Source: an uncultured Acidobacteriota bacterium (lineage in GTDB: Bacteria > Acidobacteriota > UBA6911 > CAINFC01). From it: a stretch of DNA of 64,000 nt. The first letter of the stretch is position 1. Every line of letters starts with the position of its first letter. Below are positions 17,040 to 26,392 of this stretch, in pieces. The position numbers and the translations under genes are program-made. Below the pieces are notes generated by a model. The model was not told the origin of the DNA. It saw only the letters and a program-made list of their open reading frames with translations, and did not search any database. The stretch is from NCBI GenBank assembly GCA_903847975.1, contig CAINFC010000082.1:1-64000 (forward strand), read 5' to 3'.

Positions 17040-17924
17040 TCAGTGCTGCGCGGGGGAAGCCTTCCCTGCCGCCGAGCTCTGCACCAGGTTCGAAAGGGTG
17101 GCGGCCAGGATGAGCAGTCCGCCCAGCAAAGCCAGCTGCACCGGTCTTTCGCCGTGCACCAGAAAGGTCCAGACCGGGTTGAGGGCCGGTTCCGCCAGAA
17201 CCAGCAGCGAGGTTTCCAGCGCCGACAGGCGACGGACGGCATAGGTCAGCAATAGATAGGCCACCGCGATCTGCACGGTTCCCAGATAAGCCAGCACCAT
17301 CCAGTCCGCGGCACCGATCTCTCCCAGAGGGAAGGCCTGCGGCAAGGTGGCCAGGCAGGCCACCAGATTGCCCGCGGAAACCGCGGCGATCGCGGAGCCG
17401 CCGCTGCCCTCCCGGCTGCCCAGCCGGCGCAGGGCCACCAGCGTAAAGGCCCAGGCAATCCCGGTAATCACCCCGACCCAGTTTCCCTTCACCGGGTCCG
17501 GGGCGGTAGCCGACTGGGACTGGCCGGCCAGGAGAACCATGCCCATTCCTGCCGCCATGAAGGCCATGACCGCCAGGTCCCGCCTCCGGACCGGCTCGCG
17601 GAGCAGCCAGGGGCTCAGGATCAAAAGGTATAGCGGGCCGGTGCACTGCAGGAAAATGGCGTTGGCCGAGGTGGTCAACTTATTAGCCACCACGAAGGTG
17701 ACCAAAGTGGCGGCATAGGCCAGGGAGGCAAGGATCACTTCCGGGTTCCAGCGGCGGCGGGATGTGGGAACCAGAAGCAGCAGGGTGGCGGCGGCAATTC
17801 CCGACCGGAAGCAGGCTACCTGCCAGCCGGTGAGGGAAGCGGCCTTGATGGCCGCGCCCCCGGTGGAAAAAAGCAGGGCCGCCGCCAGGGCGGCCAGGCG
17901 ATAGGAGAGAAGAGAAGGAGGCAT
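17040..17924 (-). CDS. EamA-family (DMT superfamily) permease
   Basis: An inner-membrane protein of 294 residues with ten hydrophobic segments arranged as two EamA repeats. The first begins ALLFSTGGAAIKAASLTGWQ, and the second, KGNWVGVITGIAWAFT, opens at about residue 145. Members export or import amino acids and metabolites, and no substrate can be assigned. It starts 9 bp after the stop of the oligopeptidase gene on the same strand, so the pair is probably co-transcribed; an amino-acid or peptide-product exporter would fit but is speculative. Confidence 0.78.
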   Translation of the reverse strand: MPPSLLSYRLAALAAALLFSTGGAAIKAASLTGWQVACFRSGIAAATLLLLVPTSRRRWNPEVILASLAYAATLVTFVVANKLTTSANAIFLQCTGPLYLLILSPWLLREPVRRRDLAVMAFMAAGMGMVLLAGQSQSATAPDPVKGNWVGVITGIAWAFTLVALRRLGSREGSGGSAIAAVSAGNLVACLATLPQAFPLGEIGAADWMVLAYLGTVQIAVAYLLLTYAVRRLSALETSLLVLAEPALNPVWTFLVHGERPVQLALLGGLLILAATLSNLVQSSAAGKASPAQH

Positions 17925-17933
17925 GACGCCGTA

Positions 17934-20039
17934 TTACGCTCCCTGGCCGGCCGGCTTGCGGTGCAAGCGCCCCCACCGCTCCAGCAGAAACGCATATTCG
18001 AAGGCCAGCTCCTTCCAGGCGTCGTAGCGGCCGGAAGCGCCTCCGTGCCCGGCATCCATGTTGGTTTTGAGCAGCAGCGGCTCGGCGTCGGTTTTAAGCG
18101 TCCGCAGGCGGGCCACGTACTTGGCCGGCTCCCAGTACATCACCTGGCTGTCGTGCAGGCTGGTGGTCAGCAGCATGGCCGGGTAAGCCTTGGCCTCCAG
18201 GTTGCTGTAGGGGCAGTACCGTCGCATGTACCCGTAGTCTTCCCGCAGGTTGGGATTCCCCCACTCTTCATATTCGCCGATGGTCAGCGGCAGAGAGGCA
18301 TCCAGCATGGTATTGAGCACATCGACAAAAGGGACATGGCTGACGATGGCCTTCCACAGATCGGGGCGCATGTGGGCCACGGCTCCCACCAGCAGCCCGC
18401 CGGCACTTCCTCCGGTGGCGGCGATATTACCGGCCCGGGTGTACCTGCGCTCCGCCAGGCACTCCGCCACCGAGATAAAGTCCGTGAAGCTGTTTAGCTT
18501 CTGCATCATCCGCCCGGCGTCGTGCCACGGCTTTCCCAGGTCCCCGCCTCCGCGAACATGAGCCAGGGCAAAGATAACTCCGCGGTCGAGCAGGCTCAGG
18601 CGTTGCGACCGGAAGGTGACCGGCAGGGGAATCCCGTAAGCCCCGTAGCCCTGCAGGAGCAGGGGGGCGCTGCCGTCCAGCGGCGTGCTGCGGTGAAACA
18701 CCAGGGACACGGGGATTTGCGCCCCGTCGGCAGCGGGTGCCAGAATCCGGCGGGATTCGTACTGCTCCGGGTCGTAGCCGGCCAGGACTTCCTCCCGCTT
18801 GAGGAGCAGGGAGCTGCGGGCATCCATGTCCAGCTCGTAGACCGAGCGGGGAGTAACCAGAGAAACATAATTGTAGCGGAGAGCGCCGGTGTCGAACTCC
18901 GCGTTGACCGCCGGGGTGATTTCGTAAGCCGGCTCGGGAAAGGGCACGGAGAAGGATTCCCCGCTTTCCAATTCGGTGACCACCAGACGGGGCAGGCCCT
19001 CCGAACGCTCCCAGCGCGCGTAATGCCGGGCAAAGAACTCCACCCCTTCCAGCATCACGCCGGGGCGGCAGGAGAGAACTTCACGAACGCCTCCCTCCCC
19101 GGGGTCGGCCGCAGGGACCGAGATCAGCCGGAAGTTCCGGCCGCGGTCGTTGATCCGCAAGTAGAAAAGGTCCTGGTGGTGATCGGTTTCATACTCGACT
19201 TCCGGTTGCCTCGGCAGGATGGTTTTCCAGTCGCCCCGGGTCTGCCCGGCCGGAACAAACCGTGTTTCCGAGGTGGTGTGGCTGTGAATATCCAGGCACA
19301 GAAAGCAGCCGCTGCGGGTCCGGAATACGGCGACCGTGAAGCTCTCGTCCTTTTCTTCGTATACAAGATCATGCTCCCCGGAAGACATCGAATAGCGGTA
19401 AAGGCGCCAGGGCCGCTTGGTCTGCTCCTCCTCGACCGTGTAAAACAGGGTCCGGCTGTCGGCGGCCCAGGCTGCGCTGCCCACTCTTTCCGCCAGGGGG
19501 TTGGAAACCTCTCCGGTTTCCAGGTTCTTGACATGGAGCGTGTACTGCCGGTATCCGACCGGATCGAGGGAATAGGCCAGGAGCCGGCTGTCATCGCTGA
19601 CCGCAAAGCACTCCATGGCCATGAATTTCCGCCCCTCCGACAGCTGATTCAGATCGAGCAGCAGCTCCTCGGGAGACTCCATGGAACCGCGGCGGCGGGC
19701 GTGGATCAAATACTGCTTTCCCTCTTCGCTGCGGGAGTAATAGAGATAGCCGCGAAAACGGTAGGGAACGCTCCGGTCGGTCTGGCGGATGCGGGCCAGC
19801 ATTTCCCCGTAGAGCTCTTCCCGGACCGCTTCCGTAGGCTTCATCACCGCTTCGGTATAGCGGTTTTCGGCCTCCAGGTAAAGCCGCACGTTGGGATTGT
19901 CCCGTTCCCGGAGCCAGTAAAAGGGGTCTTCCCGCCGGTCGCCGTGAATGGAAACGACCCGCTCGATCTGCAGGGCCACCGGCGGGACGCAGGCGGCTCC
20001 AGGCATACCGGACTTCGGTTCCTTGTCTTCTTCAGTCAT
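17934..20039 (-). CDS. ptrB: Oligopeptidase B (S9A prolyl-oligopeptidase family)
   Basis: A serine peptidase cleaving short peptides after basic residues, normally cytoplasmic. The 701-residue length is typical. An N-terminal seven-bladed propeller (about 60-420) precedes the alpha/beta-hydrolase domain. The catalytic Ser is in GGSAGG, Asp in SLHDSQVMYWEP, and His in MDAGHGGASGRYD. The family opening HGDRREDPFYWLRERDNP is present. The ATG at 20039 is preferred to a TTG at 20051. No signal peptide is seen. Nearby VRGGGDLGKPWHDAGR is the usual stretch before the nucleophile elbow. It is followed by an EamA permease 9 bp downstream. Confidence 0.92.
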   Translation of the reverse strand: MTEEDKEPKSGMPGAACVPPVALQIERVVSIHGDRREDPFYWLRERDNPNVRLYLEAENRYTEAVMKPTEAVREELYGEMLARIRQTDRSVPYRFRGYLYYSRSEEGKQYLIHARRRGSMESPEELLLDLNQLSEGRKFMAMECFAVSDDSRLLAYSLDPVGYRQYTLHVKNLETGEVSNPLAERVGSAAWAADSRTLFYTVEEEQTKRPWRLYRYSMSSGEHDLVYEEKDESFTVAVFRTRSGCFLCLDIHSHTTSETRFVPAGQTRGDWKTILPRQPEVEYETDHHQDLFYLRINDRGRNFRLISVPAADPGEGGVREVLSCRPGVMLEGVEFFARHYARWERSEGLPRLVVTELESGESFSVPFPEPAYEITPAVNAEFDTGALRYNYVSLVTPRSVYELDMDARSSLLLKREEVLAGYDPEQYESRRILAPAADGAQIPVSLVFHRSTPLDGSAPLLLQGYGAYGIPLPVTFRSQRLSLLDRGVIFALAHVRGGGDLGKPWHDAGRMMQKLNSFTDFISVAECLAERRYTRAGNIAATGGSAGGLLVGAVAHMRPDLWKAIVSHVPFVDVLNTMLDASLPLTIGEYEEWGNPNLREDYGYMRRYCPYSNLEAKAYPAMLLTTSLHDSQVMYWEPAKYVARLRTLKTDAEPLLLKTNMDAGHGGASGRYDAWKELAFEYAFLLERWGRLHRKPAGQGA

Positions 20040-20118
20040 TGGTCTCGTCAAAAATTTTCAAGCTTACCCCATCCGGGTCCGGAATTGAAGGCCGGAAGCG
20101 GCAGGCAACCCCGGCGTC

Positions 20119-20180
20119 TTCCCGGTCTTCCCGTCTTCCTGTGAACAAACAGGCTCACAGGAAGAAAGGAAGAGCGGGAA
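20119..20180 (+). repeat. Dispersed intergenic hairpin repeat, copy 1
   Basis: The left arm 20119-20144 and right arm 20155-20180 are each 26 nt and pair at 23 of 26 positions around a 10-nt loop. The right arm core GGAAGAAAGGAAGAGCGGG recurs in the copies at 34.0, 44.4 and 63.4 kb. This copy is between the divergent ptrB and permease genes. There is no flanking T-run, so a terminator role is not supported. Confidence 0.85.
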
Positions 20181-20321
20181 AAGAGGCGTAGGGGCCTGTC
20201 ACCAGGAGTTGGTGTGACTTAATGCCGGGACACCCGGGAAGGAGGATTTCCGGACAGTTCCCGGGGATCGCCGGCCACTTTTTGCCTTTTCTGCGAACTT
20301 CCTTCTCTTACGGCGAATGCA

Positions 20322-20351
20322 TTGATTTTTTGCAGGCTCGTCCTGGATAAT
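20322..20351 (+). promoter_or_regulatory. Predicted promoter of the ureide-permease-like/ribokinase pair
   Basis: TTGATT (20322-20327), an 18-bp spacer and GATAAT (20346-20351) lie 32 bp before the ATG at 20383. A GAGAGGAAGG ribosome site follows. Confidence 0.45.
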
Positions 20352-20382
20352 AGAGGATCCCAAAGAGAGGAAGGATACGGAA

Positions 20383-21384
20383 ATGGTTATCGTCGAATCT
20401 TACCTGACCGCGGTGCTGATGTGCTTCATTACCATGCTGTGCTGGGGTTCCTGGGCCAACACCCAGAAACTGGCCGGTAAAAAGTGGCCTTTCCAGCTCT
20501 TCTATTGGGATTACGCCCTGGGCGTTTTCCTGCTTTCCCTGATCCTGGCCTTTACCATGGGCAGCACCGGCGGTGCGGGAAGGTCTTTTCTGGCCGATCT
20601 TTCCCAGGCGGATTCCGGCTCGCTGGGCTCCGCCTTCCTGGGCGGCCTGATTTTTAATTTATCCAACATCCTGCTGGTAGCGGCCATCGATATCGCCGGC
20701 ATGGCGGTCGCCTTCCCCATCGGAGTCGGCCTGGCTCTGGCCCTGGGGGTGATCAGCACCTACTGGACCAAGCCGGAAGGAAATCCGGTTCTTCTCTTTT
20801 TGGGGGTATGCGGAGTCGTTGTGGCCATCCTTCTCGACGCCCTGGCCTATCGGCGGCTCACCTCGGGACAGAAGACCACCACCAAAGGGATCGTCATTTC
20901 CGTGCTGGCCGGTTTCCTGATGGGCTTCTTCTACCGCTTTGTAGTCGCCGCCATGGCCGCCGACTTCGCTCATCCCGAGGCCGGAAAGCTGGGCCCGTAT
21001 TCGGCAGTGGTTCTTTTTTCCGGCGGGCTGCTGCTATCCAATTTCCTGTGGAACAGCCTGGTGATGTGGAAGCCTTTTACCGGAGACCCGGTCCCCATGG
21101 GCGATTACTTCCGCAAAGGCGACCTGCGGCTTCACCTGACCGGAATCCTGGGCGGCATCATCTGGAATATCGGCATGTCTTTCAGCATCGTCGCCTCCGG
21201 GGCAGCTGGCCCGGCGATCTCCTACGGACTGGGCCAGGGGGCGACCATGGTGGCCGCCTTCTGGGGGGTGTTCATCTGGAAGGAGTTCCAGAGCGCTCCC
21301 CGGGGCACCGGCCGGCTGCTGGCCTGGATGTTCCTGTCTTACGCCGCCGGACTGGCCCTGCTCATTCTCGCCCGGATTGCCTGA
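20383..21384 (+). CDS. Ureide-permease-like / GRP-type sugar transporter (DMT superfamily)
   Basis: A ten-helix inner-membrane transporter of 333 residues. The opening MVIVESYLTAVLMCFITMLC, followed by WGSWANTQKLAGKKW and FYWDYALGV, resembles plant ureide permeases (PF07168-like). The general plan also fits GRP/RbsU sugar uptake proteins. Helices are rich in Gly (GMAVAFPIGVGLALALGVI). The ribokinase gene begins 34 bp downstream on the same strand, which favours import of ribose, a nucleoside or a related compound that the kinase then phosphorylates. The name and substrate are inferred from recalled sequence style and context. Confidence 0.72.
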   Translation: MVIVESYLTAVLMCFITMLCWGSWANTQKLAGKKWPFQLFYWDYALGVFLLSLILAFTMGSTGGAGRSFLADLSQADSGSLGSAFLGGLIFNLSNILLVAAIDIAGMAVAFPIGVGLALALGVISTYWTKPEGNPVLLFLGVCGVVVAILLDALAYRRLTSGQKTTTKGIVISVLAGFLMGFFYRFVVAAMAADFAHPEAGKLGPYSAVVLFSGGLLLSNFLWNSLVMWKPFTGDPVPMGDYFRKGDLRLHLTGILGGIIWNIGMSFSIVASGAAGPAISYGLGQGATMVAAFWGVFIWKEFQSAPRGTGRLLAWMFLSYAAGLALLILARIA

Positions 21385-21418
21385 CCCTGCGCCCCCGATA
21401 AAAGAAAGGAGAAGCCGC

Positions 21419-22360
21419 ATGACCGTACCGATTGTTGTCATAGGAAGCCTGAACATGGACTTCGTTGTGCAGATGCCCCGGCTGCCGGAAAGAGGACAAA
21501 CCCTCTGCGGAGAAGGGTTTCAGATGCTGCCCGGCGGGAAAGGCGCCAACCAGGCCTGCGCCGCCGGCCGCCTCGGAGGCCGGGTCCGGATGCTCGGCCG
21601 GGTCGGAGCGGACATCTTCGGAGAGCAGCTCCGCCTCAGCCTGCAATCCGCGGGAGTGGACGCCGGAATGGTCCTGGCCACGGAGGGCACCGCCACCGGA
21701 GTCGCCCTGATCTTCGTGGAATCCGGCGGGCAAAACATGATCGTCATCGCCGCCGGGGCCAACGGGAAGCTTTCCCCGGAAGACCTGCTGTCTGCCCAGG
21801 CGGCCTTTGCGCCCGGGCTGCTTCTGCTGCAGCTGGAGACGCCCCTGGAAACCGTAGCGGCAGCGGCCGCCCTTGGAAAAAGCCGCGGCATGACCGTCCT
21901 CCTGGACCCGGCTCCGGCGCAGGCCCTCCGCCGTAACCTGCTGGAGCATGTCGACCTGCTCACCCCGAACGAAACCGAAGCCCTCGCCTTGCTGGGCCGC
22001 CCGGGCCGCGACCTGCCCCTGGCCGAAGCCGGAAAAATCGCCCGCGAACTGCTCCTCCTGGGTCCGCGCAGCGTCATTCTCAAGCTGGGATCCAAGGGAG
22101 CCTGGTGGACCGACGGGGTGCGGGACCGGCACTTTCCGGCAATCCCGGTGCAGGCCATCGACGCCACCGCCGCCGGAGACACCTTCAATGGCGCTCTGGC
22201 CGTTGCCCTGGCGGAAGGCAAAGCGATGGAGGAAGCCATCCCCTTTGCCAACGCCGCAGCGGCACTCTCGGTCACACGGCTGGGAGCCCAGGCCTCGATC
22301 CCGGACCGGGAGGAGACCGAACGCCTGTTGCGGACTACATCCCTTTACGGGCAAAAATGA
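21419..22360 (+). CDS. rbsK: Ribokinase (PfkB family)
   Basis: Phosphorylates ribose (or a closely related sugar) at the 5 position with ATP. The 313-residue protein has the PfkB signature 1 around GGKGANQACAAGRLG and signature 2 DATAAGDTFNGAL, with the catalytic Asp in AAGD. The N-terminus VVIGSLNMDFV is characteristic of ribokinase. The ATG at 21419 follows AAAGGAGAAG at good spacing; an earlier in-frame start at 21377 overlaps the end of the transporter region without a ribosome site. It is co-oriented with the transporter. The 3-prime end overlaps the convergent sugar transferase gene by 26 bp. Confidence 0.9.
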   Translation: MTVPIVVIGSLNMDFVVQMPRLPERGQTLCGEGFQMLPGGKGANQACAAGRLGGRVRMLGRVGADIFGEQLRLSLQSAGVDAGMVLATEGTATGVALIFVESGGQNMIVIAAGANGKLSPEDLLSAQAAFAPGLLLLQLETPLETVAAAAALGKSRGMTVLLDPAPAQALRRNLLEHVDLLTPNETEALALLGRPGRDLPLAEAGKIARELLLLGPRSVILKLGSKGAWWTDGVRDRHFPAIPVQAIDATAAGDTFNGALAVALAEGKAMEEAIPFANAAAALSVTRLGAQASIPDREETERLLRTTSLYGQK

Positions 22361-23759
22361 TTTTTACGGTGTCGACCAGAATCAGAAAATCGAGCCAGAG
22401 CGAGTAATTGTGGATGTAGTAGAGGTCGTACTTTAGCTTGTTATAGGCGTCCGTGTCGTAATAGCCGTTGACCTGCGCCAGCCCGGTAATGCCGGGCTTG
22501 ACCCGCAGCCGCTCCCGATACCCGGGGACCTGCTGCTGGAAATCCCGGACAAAAACCGGCCGCTCCGGCCGGGGGCCGATAAAGCTCATCTCTCCGCGAA
22601 AAACGTTCACCAGCTGCGGAATCTCATCCAGCCTGGTTTTTCGCAACCAACGCCCGACGGGCGTGATCCGCGGGTCATCCTGCCCGGTGAGAACCGCACC
22701 GGTCCCCTTTTCGGCGTCCCGGACCATGGTGCGGAATTTTACGATCCGGAACAGGGTTTCGTTCTTCCCCACCCTTTCCTGCAGGTAAAAAACCGGCCTT
22801 CCGTAGGAAATCCACAGGTAAACGCCCAGGATCAGGAACAGAGGGCTGAGCAGCAGCAGCAGGGCCAGCGAGAAGGCCAGGTCCAGAACCCGCTTGAGCA
22901 GCATGCGGGAGGGAGGATTCGGGTCGTCGGCCACTTCGATCAGGGGAACATCCTGGATCTTCAGGTGCCTGGGCTTGCCGATCAGGATTTCGTACACGTT
23001 GGGCAAAAGGGACCAGCGGATATTTTCCTGCTCGGCGATGGCCAGAGAATCCAGGATTTCCTCCTGCCAGCTCCTTCCGAAGGAGAGCACCACCTCCTCC
23101 GGCCGGCACTTCTGCAGGAGGACGGGCAGCTCTTCGACCGGACCGAGCACCGGATAGCCGGCGAACTGTTCCGTGAACCCCGGCGGGGACCCGGCAGACA
23201 ACTCTCCCGGAGGATCGCCTGGGGTCTTCACCAGGCCTACGATCTCCAGGCCCAAACCCGGGGACTTTTCGATGAGCCGGATCAGCTGCTCGGAAGCATG
23301 GTTGCAGCCGATAATCGCCAGGCGGCGACGGGACCGCGCCTGAAACAGCTTCCAGAGCAGACCACGCCAGAGGGTCAGAAGGAAGGTGTTCAGAATCCAG
23401 AGAATCGGGAATAGGGTCCGGGGGAAAAGGGTATTGCTGAACAACCCGTAGAACACACTCAGAAAAAGGACCTGGATTCCGGCGCCGAAAGAAACCGGGA
23501 GCAGCGTTTCCCTGGGGGGCTGGTTCCAGAGGTGGTCGTAAAACCCCAGCACATAGAGGAAAAGCAGCTGCGAGAGGAACAGGGCCGTCCAATAGTGTGT
23601 CAGGTGCTGAAACCGGCTGAAGGGCATGATCCCCATGGCAAAAGGGAAGGGAACCTGCGAGCGGATATAAAAGCAGAGCAGGTAGGCCAGCAACACTGCC
23701 AGAAGATCTCCGGCAACCGCCAGAAACAACTTCGTGGTCTTGTACGGTTCGACCACCAT
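22335..23759 (-). CDS. Exopolysaccharide polyprenyl glycosylphosphotransferase (WcaJ/WbaP-like)
   Basis: A membrane enzyme that starts polysaccharide repeat synthesis by moving a sugar-1-phosphate onto undecaprenyl phosphate. The 474 residues comprise four N-terminal helices, a Rossmann-like CoA-binding-type region (about 140-255), one more helix (about 280-305), and the catalytic bacterial sugar-transferase domain. That domain shows [45 protein letters not shown] and [12 protein letters not shown]. It is last in the minus-strand polysaccharide cluster, 4 bp after the GT2 gene. A second enzyme of the same type is at 26382-27734, so the cluster may start two chains or carry a redundant copy. 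Confidence 0.9.
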   Translation of the reverse strand: MVVEPYKTTKLFLAVAGDLLAVLLAYLLCFYIRSQVPFPFAMGIMPFSRFQHLTHYWTALFLSQLLFLYVLGFYDHLWNQPPRETLLPVSFGAGIQVLFLSVFYGLFSNTLFPRTLFPILWILNTFLLTLWRGLLWKLFQARSRRRLAIIGCNHASEQLIRLIEKSPGLGLEIVGLVKTPGDPPGELSAGSPPGFTEQFAGYPVLGPVEELPVLLQKCRPEEVVLSFGRSWQEEILDSLAIAEQENIRWSLLPNVYEILIGKPRHLKIQDVPLIEVADDPNPPSRMLLKRVLDLAFSLALLLLLSPLFLILGVYLWISYGRPVFYLQERVGKNETLFRIVKFRTMVRDAEKGTGAVLTGQDDPRITPVGRWLRKTRLDEIPQLVNVFRGEMSFIGPRPERPVFVRDFQQQVPGYRERLRVKPGITGLAQVNGYYDTDAYNKLKYDLYYIHNYSLWLDFLILVDTVKIIFARKGM

Positions 23760-23763
23760 TGTT

Positions 23764-24657
23764 CTAGGTCCTGGAACCGACCCGCTTGTCGCGCCGGACG
23801 GGATAAAGTGCCAGGTTCCAGGCCCCCAGCAGAAAAATTCCGGCCTGTATCAGGGCATTGGCCGGCCAGGATTGCTGGGGGGCAACATGCTTGCGATGAA
23901 AGATGTACATGGCCCGATAAAATTCGTAGAGTGCACGATAATTCCCCTGTCGGCTGGATTCCCCTTTGGCGTGAACGGCAACGGCCTGGGGCTGGTATCG
24001 GATTTTCCAGCCGGCCGCCCGGCAGCGCAGGCAAAAATCCAGATCCTCCCCGTACATGAAAAACGCCTCGTCGAAGTAGCCGACCTTTTTCAGAATCGAC
24101 TGTCGAATCAGCATGAAGCTGCCGGACACGGCTTCCACCTCCATGCTCTGGTTCATATCCTCCGAGTAATTGTAGTGGGCTTTTCGGCCCAGCAGGCGGG
24201 CCAGTGCGGTTTTAGGAGTCGGAATCTTGCGGCGGCAGGCCCACTGAAACTGTCCATCGGGGTACAGCAGCTTTCCCCCCAGAATACCTGCGGAATTCAG
24301 GCTGTCGCCAAAACGAACCAGGTCCGCCAGGGCCGAGTTCTGCACCCGGGTGTCCGGGTTGATCAGCGCGATCCAGCGCCCGCGGGCCCTACGCAGGGAA
24401 GGATTGATCCCCCGGGCGAACCCGACGTTGCGCGAATTGGGGATCCAGTGAATGCTCTGGAAAGTTCCGATCACGTTCATGGCTTTCTGAAAGCTGTCGT
24501 CGCTGGAGGCATTGTCAATGGCAAACAGCTCGCACTCCAGGCCGGAGGCGCTGACCAGGGCGGCAGACAGGGAAGAAAGAAGATGGTCTCCCGAGTTGTA
24601 ATTCAGAACCAGGATGGAGAGATCTACAGGTGTTTGCTTTTCGGCAGATGGCTTCAT
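23764..24657 (-). CDS. Glycosyltransferase family 2 (rhamnosyltransferase-like)
   Basis: A 297-residue GT-A enzyme that adds a sugar from a nucleotide donor to the growing polysaccharide repeat, on the cytoplasmic face. SILVLNYNSG opens the domain and FAIDNASSDDS carries the first acidic motif. ALINPDTRV is the DxD-like site, and GYFDEAFFMYGEDLDFCLR is the acceptor-side motif shared with WbbL-type rhamnosyltransferases. Longer in-frame extensions to 25032 run across the neighbouring gene and are rejected; the ATG at 24657 overlaps the upstream stop by 4 bp (ATGA). A basic C-terminus with a hydrophobic helix may attach it to the membrane. Confidence 0.87.
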   Translation of the reverse strand: MKPSAEKQTPVDLSILVLNYNSGDHLLSSLSAALVSASGLECELFAIDNASSDDSFQKAMNVIGTFQSIHWIPNSRNVGFARGINPSLRRARGRWIALINPDTRVQNSALADLVRFGDSLNSAGILGGKLLYPDGQFQWACRRKIPTPKTALARLLGRKAHYNYSEDMNQSMEVEAVSGSFMLIRQSILKKVGYFDEAFFMYGEDLDFCLRCRAAGWKIRYQPQAVAVHAKGESSRQGNYRALYEFYRAMYIFHRKHVAPQQSWPANALIQAGIFLLGAWNLALYPVRRDKRVGSRT

Positions 24658-26054
24658 GACAGGTAAAAAATGGGGATCAGATATTGAAAGAATACGCTCC
24701 AGCACAACAGCAGAGAAACTGCCGCCCAAAACCGGACCCCAAACAGCCCGTCCGAGTTCCGCTCCAGCCACTGCCATCCGGAGAGGCCGGAGAGCCAGAG
24801 AACGGCAATCGACGGCATGGCACTCAGCAGATAGCGCCCTTCCGGATTCGGTCGATGGGGGCCGTAGGCGATGAGCACGGAAAGAAAGATCCAGAAAAAC
24901 CACAAACCGTGAAGCCAAAGACAGGGGATGGCAAAGGCTTGGCCGTTTGTTTTGCGACGCAGAAAATTCCAGACCGCCCCAAAGCATCCCAGGAAGACCA
25001 CCCCGAGCGACAGGGCCAGAAAGGAAAGCCACCCCGGGCTCAATTTATATACCAGGGATCCCAGGGCCATCCAGAAGGTGGTGAATAAAATCAGGCCATA
25101 GCGGGCCCAGACCTGCCAATCAAGATGCGCAAATTCCTCCACCTTGGCCAGATGGGGATTGCTCAGCAGGCGCCACCCCAGCAGTTCCGGGTAGTGGTAC
25201 AGAAGAAGGGCAGCCGAAACGATCACCGCCAGAAAAAGCAGGAGAAATCCGGAAACCGCTTCCATGGTCCCCTGCCTTTTCCAGCGCGGCCAGAAAATCA
25301 GAGGCACGGAAAGCGACACGAACGGCAGGAGAACGATCATCTTGCGTAGCAGGTAAAGGGAAATACCGGCCAGGGCAAGCAGGGTAAGCAGAAAGACCCA
25401 ACCGGCCGCCGTTCGGGAGCCGTCTCGAAAGCACAAAGCAGCCCGGACAACCAGAAGCAGGGCGCCGAGGCTGAGCAGAAAACCGAGGTTGTCGGCATGC
25501 AAGGAGGCTGCCAGAAAGGAAAGCTGGGGATGAAGTCCGTAGAACAGGACCAGGAGGTGCCGTGGAATTTCCGAGGAGCGGGAGGGAAGCATGGCCCCGG
25601 CCAGCTGGTAGAGGAGGATCACGCAGGCCATGTGCATCAGGAGCGACAGGAACCGGCCGGCGTAAAGGCGCCCCAGGAGGTTTTCCGAGGGAATCCATCG
25701 GATCAACACGGAAAAAGGGAGGTAGGCCGCTGCCGGCTCATAGAGAATCGAGGCCCCGGAAGGCAGATTGGCTTCGGACAGGGTGGAAACCGAAGGAGGA
25801 GGCTCCTTCCGGTCATAGAACTTCCAGGCCTGGAACTGCCTCATGGAAGATACGATGCGCCCCTGCAGGGCGGGATCCTGGCCGTAAGCCGGCGGCCAGA
25901 AAGGACTTTCCGAGACGAGGGCGGCGGCTTCAAAGCGTGTCGGCTCGTCCGGCCCCTGCCAGGGGGGAAGCAGCAGCACAAAAAGGATCCCCTTGACGAA
26001 AATCAGGGCCAGAATCAGCCAGGAAGTAGAAATCGGCATCCGGAGGAGCGTCAT
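24654..26054 (-). CDS. DUF2142-like polytopic membrane protein of the polysaccharide cluster
   Basis: A 466-residue membrane protein with roughly 10-12 helices. After the first helix the loop PPWQGPDEPTRFEAA has the acidic PDEP element typical of DUF2142 and GT-C-like proteins, where a loop Asp/Glu can act on lipid-linked sugars. The later loop AYGPHRPNPEGRYLL is also family-like. It overlaps its upstream and downstream neighbours by 4 bp each, so it belongs to the same translational unit as the small membrane protein and the GT2. The role could be a membrane glycosyltransferase or polymerase; activity is not shown. Confidence 0.65.
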   Translation of the reverse strand: MTLLRMPISTSWLILALIFVKGILFVLLLPPWQGPDEPTRFEAAALVSESPFWPPAYGQDPALQGRIVSSMRQFQAWKFYDRKEPPPSVSTLSEANLPSGASILYEPAAAYLPFSVLIRWIPSENLLGRLYAGRFLSLLMHMACVILLYQLAGAMLPSRSSEIPRHLLVLFYGLHPQLSFLAASLHADNLGFLLSLGALLLVVRAALCFRDGSRTAAGWVFLLTLLALAGISLYLLRKMIVLLPFVSLSVPLIFWPRWKRQGTMEAVSGFLLLFLAVIVSAALLLYHYPELLGWRLLSNPHLAKVEEFAHLDWQVWARYGLILFTTFWMALGSLVYKLSPGWLSFLALSLGVVFLGCFGAVWNFLRRKTNGQAFAIPCLWLHGLWFFWIFLSVLIAYGPHRPNPEGRYLLSAMPSIAVLWLSGLSGWQWLERNSDGLFGVRFWAAVSLLLCWSVFFQYLIPIFYLS

Positions 26055-26392
26055 GAGGGATTCCGAATGTATTGCTTCAGCAGCTGATCCGCCGGTTTGT
26101 ACTGGAGAGCCTGTCGGGCATGATAATCGTTGATTGCACTTCCCTGCCGGATGTCAAAGGAAAACAAAACCAGATGATAACTGTACCCCAGAGAATCCAG
26201 AATCCGGTCGGCCGGATTCCTGGGCTCCCCCGGAGCCGGGAGCGTATAAAAAAGTCCCCCATAAAATGCGAAAAAACAAATCCCGAGAAGCAGAAGCGAA
26301 GTCTTCCACCGGGAGCGCAGGATGGCTAAGGAAATTCTTGGAATCACCGCATTTCTGTCCTTATTGCTTGGATCGCCAGGTTCAGTAGGCAT
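26051..26392 (-). CDS. Small single-span membrane protein, unknown
   Basis: A 113-residue protein without a recognised family. A basic N-terminus (about 1-30) is followed by one transmembrane helix (TSLLLLGICFFAFYGGLFY). The outer segment of about 60 residues is probably periplasmic and contains Tyr/His-rich NDYHARQALQYKPADQLLK. It overlaps the preceding sugar transferase by 11 bp and the following DUF2142-like gene by 4 bp (ATGA), which supports it being truly translated as part of the operon. It may be an assembly or regulatory subunit of the polysaccharide machinery; function unknown. Confidence 0.6.
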   Translation of the reverse strand: MPTEPGDPSNKDRNAVIPRISLAILRSRWKTSLLLLGICFFAFYGGLFYTLPAPGEPRNPADRILDSLGYSYHLVLFSFDIRQGSAINDYHARQALQYKPADQLLKQYIRNPS

